From: an uncultured Selenomonas sp.
GTDB taxonomy: Bacteria; Bacillota; Negativicutes; Selenomonadales; Selenomonadaceae
Reading direction: 5' to 3'
Assembly (NCBI GenBank): GCA_937915915.1
Contig: CALGGN010000050.1
Span: 1 to 17,337, forward strand
Length of the DNA: 17,337 bases
In this document: positions 13,615 to 17,337 of the stretch, piece by piece
Position numbering within the stretch: the first letter of the stretch is position 1
Layout of the letters: every line of letters begins with the position of its first letter
Program-made: the position numbers and the translations under genes
The notes under the pieces: generated by a model
Told to the model about the DNA's origin: nothing
Seen by the model: the letters and a program-made list of their open reading frames with translations, nothing else
Databases searched by the model: none

Positions 13615-14529
13615 CTATCCTGCTCCCTGCATCCGGAAATCTTTGCCTCCGACCTCGACGATGTAGCACATCCCGCAAATACGGCTGAGTATCCGCTTGC
13701 CCTGCACACTATCGCCGGATTTCTTCCCCTTGATGGCCGCCACCATGCGCTCTGCCAATCCTGCCATTCCGTAATTCGACGTGATGATGGTCTGCATCTC
13801 ATGGTTGGAGCGGTAGTTGATGATGGCAAAGACCTGTTCGCTCACCCACTCGCTCATACGCTCCGCGCCCAAATCGTCCAGCACAAGGCAGGATGCTCTC
13901 TGGACGGAGCGCAGAATCTCCGCCGTTCTGCCTGTGCCGAAACTGTCCCGAATATCCATCAGGAGGTCGGGGACACTGGCAAAGACTACGGGAATTCCCC
14001 GCCGCATCTTCTCCTGCGCCACAATCGCCGCCAGAAGTGTCTTGCCTGTCCCTGTAGCCCCGTAAAACAATGCACCCTTATCTTGATACTCAACCAGCCA
14101 CTTCGCCACATCCACAGCCTTCCTGTTGGCTTCTGACGTGATATAGTCCCCAAGGGTCTTGCCCCGATATGCCTTTGGGATGCCGCCGGACTGGAGAAGG
14201 CGGTTCAATCGTGCCTGTTCCAGTCTTGCCGTTTCACGTTCACACGGCACCAAAACACTGTGGAATCGCCCCGTAGATGTGGGGCTGACCTCCTCGAAAT
14301 AGCCCTTGGGATTTTGTCGGCAGTCTCCCGTGCAGTCCCTGCACAGTTCCCGCCTGTCCTCGATGTTCACAATCTCCGCCATGTGGTCTTGCAGTTCCTG
14401 CGGGGACAGTCCCTCATACGTCCCCCGGCAGTTTCTGTTGCTTCTCGAAGGCTTCATAGTCTGCACCAAGCGAGGATATTTCTCTCTCAGGCTTGCCAGA
14501 ATCCCTGTTGCCTGTTCCATTTCTTCCAT
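13615..14529 (-). CDS. DnaC-like helicase loader ATPase
   Basis: A 304-residue AAA+ ATPase that would load the replicative helicase on the element's replication origin. Walker A is GATGTGKT (residues 157-164), Walker B is CLVLDDLGAE (about 214-223), and sensor 1 is TIITSN (about 247-252). The C-terminus RILSRICGMCYIVEVGGKDF is typical of DnaC/IstB-like proteins. A Cys cluster (CRDCTGDC) occurs before the ATPase domain, as often seen in element-borne versions. The start at 14529 is chosen because TGGAGGG lies seven bases upstream; upstream in-frame codons to 14706 run inside the replication initiator gene. It overlaps that gene's 3' end by 116 bases. Confidence 0.88.
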   Translation of the reverse strand: MEEMEQATGILASLREKYPRLVQTMKPSRSNRNCRGTYEGLSPQELQDHMAEIVNIEDRRELCRDCTGDCRQNPKGYFEEVSPTSTGRFHSVLVPCERETARLEQARLNRLLQSGGIPKAYRGKTLGDYITSEANRKAVDVAKWLVEYQDKGALFYGATGTGKTLLAAIVAQEKMRRGIPVVFASVPDLLMDIRDSFGTGRTAEILRSVQRASCLVLDDLGAERMSEWVSEQVFAIINYRSNHEMQTIITSNYGMAGLAERMVAAIKGKKSGDSVQGKRILSRICGMCYIVEVGGKDFRMQGAG

Positions 14530-15412
14530 CCGGTTCCCTCCAGACATCATATTTTCCTTCGACGATGTTGGCATATTTGCTTGGGTCAAGCAAAAAATCC
14601 AGATTCGCCTTCCATCCGTCACGGTTCTTGCCACAAAGAAAAGGCGTGTCAGCGCACCTCTGAAAATAGTCCTTGATGGCCTCCATGCTCCCGCCAAGCA
14701 AGGCATATAACTCTGCCATTGCCTTTTTCCTCTGCGGTGTCAAGACCTTGGCAGGGAGAAATTCATGGCAAAGGCTATGATAGAGGACGAGGATTTCATC
14801 ATAGGGAGGAGCGTAGTCCATCTCTCCTGACCTATCCTCATCTTCCCTAACCTCACCTATACTATCCTCACCTAACCTATCCTTACCTATCCTATCCTTC
14901 GGCCCCCGCCGGTTGCCAGTGTGCCTGTCACTTGGTATATCGCATGTCTCCCCATCGGGTTCCATCTGGTTGCCATTCGGTTCACCATCAGGGATACCAA
15001 CGGTTGCCGCATGGTTGCCGCACGGTATACCAACGGTTGCCGTCAGGTTGCCGGATGATTCGCTGCCGGACGGCAGCAGTTGATATACGTTGTTCTCGTC
15101 CAAGACGAGCAGGGATATTTCGCTGTGAACCGTAGGGCTGTAACGGTCATTGCGAATCTTGTTGTGGACGCGCCAGTGCCGGATGACGATGATGCCGCTC
15201 TCAAATGCAAGGATATATCCCTTGGCAATGAGAATCCACATATCATCCTCCGATGCCCCCAAAAGACGCATAATCCGCTTGGGACTTGCCACAAAGCCGT
15301 CATCGTCCCCATAGAGGAGAAGATGAAAATAAAGGCACTGGGTGGACATGGGCATTTCCATGAACTTATCCGTATCAATCACGCTTTTGGCGTACATCCT
15401 GCGTATTGCCAT
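14414..15412 (-). CDS. DnaD-like replication initiator protein with repeat-rich linker
   Basis: A 332-residue protein starting at 15412 (MAIRRMYAKSVIDTDKF) behind AGAAGGAAG; an upstream TTG at 15445 is less likely. Residues 1-110 match the winged-helix N-terminus of phage/element replisome organisers (LYFHLLLYGDDDGFVASPKR, then IIVIRHWRVHNKIRNDRY). Residues 112-200 are a low-complexity linker with two TVGIP repeats and an RIGKDRLGEDSIGE stretch. Residues about 204-290 (PYDEILVLYHSLC, then DGWKANLDFLLDPSKYANI) are the DnaD-like C-terminal domain. It should bind the origin and recruit the DnaC-like loader encoded next. The linker DNA contains two repeat arrays that may be the origin itself. Confidence 0.82.
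   Translation of the reverse strand: MAIRRMYAKSVIDTDKFMEMPMSTQCLYFHLLLYGDDDGFVASPKRIMRLLGASEDDMWILIAKGYILAFESGIIVIRHWRVHNKIRNDRYSPTVHSEISLLVLDENNVYQLLPSGSESSGNLTATVGIPCGNHAATVGIPDGEPNGNQMEPDGETCDIPSDRHTGNRRGPKDRIGKDRLGEDSIGEVREDEDRSGEMDYAPPYDEILVLYHSLCHEFLPAKVLTPQRKKAMAELYALLGGSMEAIKDYFQRCADTPFLCGKNRDGWKANLDFLLDPSKYANIVEGKYDVWREPDGRNGTGNRDSGKPEREISSLGADYEAFEKQQKLPGDV
14825..14900 (-). repeat. AGGATAGG-type repeat array inside the initiator gene
   Basis: About 75 bases made almost only of near-repeats of CCTATCCT, CCTAACCT and CCTCACCT on the + strand (AGGATAGG and AGGTTAGG on the coding strand). One strand is almost free of purine-pyrimidine mixing. It encodes RIGKDRLGEDSIGEV and following acidic residues. 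Similar linkers occur in related initiators, so the bias may reflect protein disorder, DNA function, or both. Confidence 0.6.
14958..15056 (+). repeat. Iteron-like 11-base direct repeats (GGTTGCC core) inside the initiator gene
   Basis: Units begin at 14958, 14968, 14979, 14991, 15002, 15013, 15024, 15035 and 15046, so spacing is 10-12 bases and exactly 11 over the last six. The best copies are GGTTGCCGCAT (15002), GGTTGCCGCAC (15013), GGTTGCCGTCA (15035) and GGTTGCCGGAT (15046). An isolated GGTTGCC lies at 14911. The 11-base period equals one helical turn and is not a multiple of three, which argues for DNA-level function such as initiator binding. Confidence 0.6.
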
Positions 15413-15448
15413 TGATAACACTTCCTTCTCATAATCTCTGGTCAAATC

Positions 15449-17337
15449 TTATCTTCCCATGCCATTCGTGCGCTCCGTCCATTCGCGCCGATGGGTGGGG
15501 TAGGGGAGGGATATGCTTGTCGGACGTTCTTCTTTCTGAGAGTGTTCCGCATCCGTCAGCCCCATATCCGGCACTCGTTCTTCCAGCGGTTTCCACTTGA
15601 CGGAGGCCAGCAGTTCGCCGATGGACTTCTTCTCCGGCATATGATACCGCTCGTTATTCGCCACATAGCCCCGCTTTACCATCTTTTGAATCCGCTGGGC
15701 AAAGTCACGGGAAGACACCTTCTTGACAAACTCCCTCGTCTGCTTCGTCAATCGCTCCTTGTTGTCGGTAAATACGATGGCTCTCTGCTTGGCTCGGCTG
15801 AGGTCAACATAAGCGGCGTTGCGGTTTTGTCCCCTGCCCGTGGTTGGCATATCCGCTACCACGAAATCCACGCCCATGCCTTGGGCTTTGTAGTTGGTCA
15901 CGGCGTAACTGTAATCAATGCTGTTATACTGCCCCATGTCAAAGGTGACCTGCTCCCCGCTGTCGGTTTTGACGGTGAACATGTTGCCTTGGATGGCTTC
16001 TATTTGCCCCATCGTGCCATTGAGGACACCGAGGCGGCTGTTGTTGGCGGTGAAGATGATTCTGTCCCTTCGGGCAAAGCGACGTTCCTCCGTCACGTCC
16101 TTCTCCCCATTATGGGAAGTGATTTTGAACGTGGTTCCTTCTGCCAGTTGTCCAGTGCGAATATAATTCCGGCGTATCATGTCATTGTATTCCTTCCGGC
16201 TCCCGTTCGTGGACACGAGAAGCAACTGATTTTTGTAATCCTCCAGTCTCGCTTGTCCCATGATGTACCTAATCTCCTCCCTTCTGTCATCCCGATTGCC
16301 GATTTCTCGGAAGTCGCCCCGCTTCTCCAATATCTCGTAGGTCTTGAGAGTATCGCCCTTGACGGACTGACGCACGGCTTCCAAGAGTCCCAAGTTCCGC
16401 TGTCTCCGAATATCCTCCAGATAGGCTGTCCCTGCTCCCGCTTCGATAAGCGCCTTGAACGGTTCTCCAGCTCCCACTGGCGGCAGTTGGTCATAGTCCC
16501 CCGAAAATACCACTTGGGCATTGTATGCAATCGCAGCCTGTTGCAGTTCGTCCATCAGGTGATTGTCCACCAGTCCCGCCTCGTCCACGATCCAGATTTC
16601 CCGCTCCTGCGTAGGTTTGACCTTGGAAAAATCCCAATGCTGACGTATGCCGTCTTTGCTGTCCGAGTCAGCTTTGATACCGGATTCCTTCTCCAATTTG
16701 CCAAGGAAAGAATGAATGGTGGAAGAGGGAATGCCAGATTCCTTTTTCAGCCCATCGGCGGCCTTGCCGGTGAAGCATACACCCCGCACTTTGATATTTT
16801 CGGCTTCGCAAAGTTTCCGCAAGGCATTCATGGTGTAAGTTTTGCCCGTTCCGGCAAGACCTTGGACACAGAGAAATCTGTCTGCGCTGGTCATGATGTG
16901 ATGGAGAACTGCGGTCTGTTCCTCGTTGGGCGTGAGGCTTTCCGTGGTAGCCACCCGATTCAGAAGCTCTTTGCTCTGCTCCATTGAAAGCGTTTTGGGG
17001 ATAACTCCCTTTCCCTTCTGCATCCGCTCGATGATGTCATACTCCTGTCGGATATTTGCTTCGGTGGTGACATAAACATCCTTGCGGTTCTTCCCCCGTT
17101 CCATCCTGCCCAATTTCACAAGTTTCAACCGTTCCATCGCCGCCTGCGCCTCCTTCTGCGATATGCGCTCCAATACGCCCTCGGCCATAATACGGTGGCA
17201 GACTTCGGGAATAGAGAAGGCAAAGGCTTCTCTGGACAAATGCTCAACGGCGGTTTTGGCAATCTCGTCTATTCGCCGTCTACGCTCCTGCCGATGCGCC
17301 CGCTGCACAGCAAGGTGATATTCTTTTTCGGTCTGGA
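15449..17337 (-). CDS. TraA/RecD-like conjugative helicase, C-terminal part (5' end outside window)
   Basis: The frame is open to the window edge (codons upstream of GTG 17308 read QTEKEYHLA), so the N-terminus, probably the relaxase domain, is missing. Counting from 17308, a helical region is followed by TPNEEQ (126-131) and Walker A GLAGTGKT (150-157). Walker B is IVDEAGLV (240-247) and motif III is GDYDQLPPVGAG (270-281). Motif V lies in YSYAVTNYKAQG and motif VI in YVDLSRAKQRAIVF. These are the superfamily 1 RecD/TraA helicase motifs of conjugative relaxase-helicases, which nick and unwind transfer DNA. The last ~80 residues are polar and variable. Whether the relaxase is MobF or MobQ/L type cannot be told here. 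The replication initiator gene starts 36 bases downstream. Confidence 0.88.
   Translation of the reverse strand, partial: QTEKEYHLAVQRAHRQERRRRIDEIAKTAVEHLSREAFAFSIPEVCHRIMAEGVLERISQKEAQAAMERLKLVKLGRMERGKNRKDVYVTTEANIRQEYDIIERMQKGKGVIPKTLSMEQSKELLNRVATTESLTPNEEQTAVLHHIMTSADRFLCVQGLAGTGKTYTMNALRKLCEAENIKVRGVCFTGKAADGLKKESGIPSSTIHSFLGKLEKESGIKADSDSKDGIRQHWDFSKVKPTQEREIWIVDEAGLVDNHLMDELQQAAIAYNAQVVFSGDYDQLPPVGAGEPFKALIEAGAGTAYLEDIRRQRNLGLLEAVRQSVKGDTLKTYEILEKRGDFREIGNRDDRREEIRYIMGQARLEDYKNQLLLVSTNGSRKEYNDMIRRNYIRTGQLAEGTTFKITSHNGEKDVTEERRFARRDRIIFTANNSRLGVLNGTMGQIEAIQGNMFTVKTDSGEQVTFDMGQYNSIDYSYAVTNYKAQGMGVDFVVADMPTTGRGQNRNAAYVDLSRAKQRAIVFTDNKERLTKQTREFVKKVSSRDFAQRIQKMVKRGYVANNERYHMPEKKSIGELLASVKWKPLEERVPDMGLTDAEHSQKEERPTSISLPYPTHRREWTERTNGMGR

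Larger units (their letters stand above)
13006..17337. mobile_element. Integrative conjugative or mobilizable element (TnpX/TnpW type), partial
   Basis: A - strand gene set of conjugative helicase, replication initiator, DnaC-like loader, TnpW-like protein and a TnpX-type serine recombinase. This is the order found at the recombination end of Tn4451/TndX-like integrative elements of Bacillota. The set continues beyond the window on the right and is interrupted on the left by the prophage. Base composition and orientation differ from the adjoining A/T-rich recombinase cassette. The class (conjugative or only mobilizable) cannot be settled from this part. Confidence 0.75.

Noticed and set aside
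13557..13829. Long upstream extension of the TnpW-like gene
   Set aside because: It overlaps the DnaC-like ATPase coding region out of frame. The conserved part and a good ribosome binding site define the start at 13556.
14530..14706. N-terminal extension of the DnaC-like gene to 14706
   Set aside because: The extra 59 residues lie over the conserved C-terminal domain of the initiator and have no homologous look. A good ribosome binding site precedes 14529.
14911..15056. GGTTGCC repeats considered as CRISPR or telomere-like repeats
   Set aside because: Units are only 11 bases and lie within a conserved gene; iterons fit better.
15491..16987. A 498-codon open frame on the + strand opposite the conjugative helicase
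   Set aside because: It lies antisense to a gene with all superfamily 1 helicase motifs. Its translation shows no domain and has the His/Leu/Pro-rich look of a shadow frame in GC-rich DNA.

Overview
The window reads as a nested mobile element from a Gram-positive-type (Bacillota) bacterium, possibly a gut or rumen Negativicute or Clostridium relative. That placement is inferred from strong GGAGG ribosome binding sites, a Holin_4-type holin, tandem large serine recombinases and a TnpW/TnpX-type conjugative element. No marker fixes the species.

Region 1 (1-8942, + strand) is the late end of a tailed-phage genome. It holds the C-terminal part of a tape measure protein, a small tail protein with an unclear start, a second small tail protein, two tandem paralogous tail proteins, and an 846-residue protein that joins a repeat-built N-terminal half to a baseplate-hub-like C-terminal half. 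Two further uncharacterised tail-end proteins and a holin follow. The genes are packed with 1-4 base overlaps or short gaps, so they look like one transcript, closed by a terminator at 8959. No endolysin gene is visible.

Region 2 (8943-12885, + strand) is a visibly more A/T-rich recombination cassette. It encodes an HTH plus double zinc-finger protein, a 58-residue SHOCT-like protein, and two large serine recombinases that both keep the catalytic serine and differ in C-terminal design. A promoter-like element and a run of nine G precede the first recombinase. A strong terminator with a C(UACG)G loop closes the cassette.

Region 3 (about 13006-17337, - strand) belongs to a different element, an integrative conjugative or mobilizable element of the TnpX/TndX type. 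Reading leftward it encodes a TraA/RecD-like conjugative helicase (N-terminus beyond the window), a DnaD-like replication initiator with iteron-like repeats inside its gene, a DnaC-like helicase loader, a TnpW-family small protein, and the first ~96 residues of a TnpX-type serine recombinase. That last gene is cut off exactly where the phage-side sequence begins (about 13006).

The simplest reading is that the phage, using one or both of its own serine integrases, inserted into the recombinase gene of the conjugative element. The 3' part of the broken gene should lie beyond the other, unseen end of the prophage. If so, phage excision would rebuild the element's own recombinase, making the prophage a potential switch for the host element.
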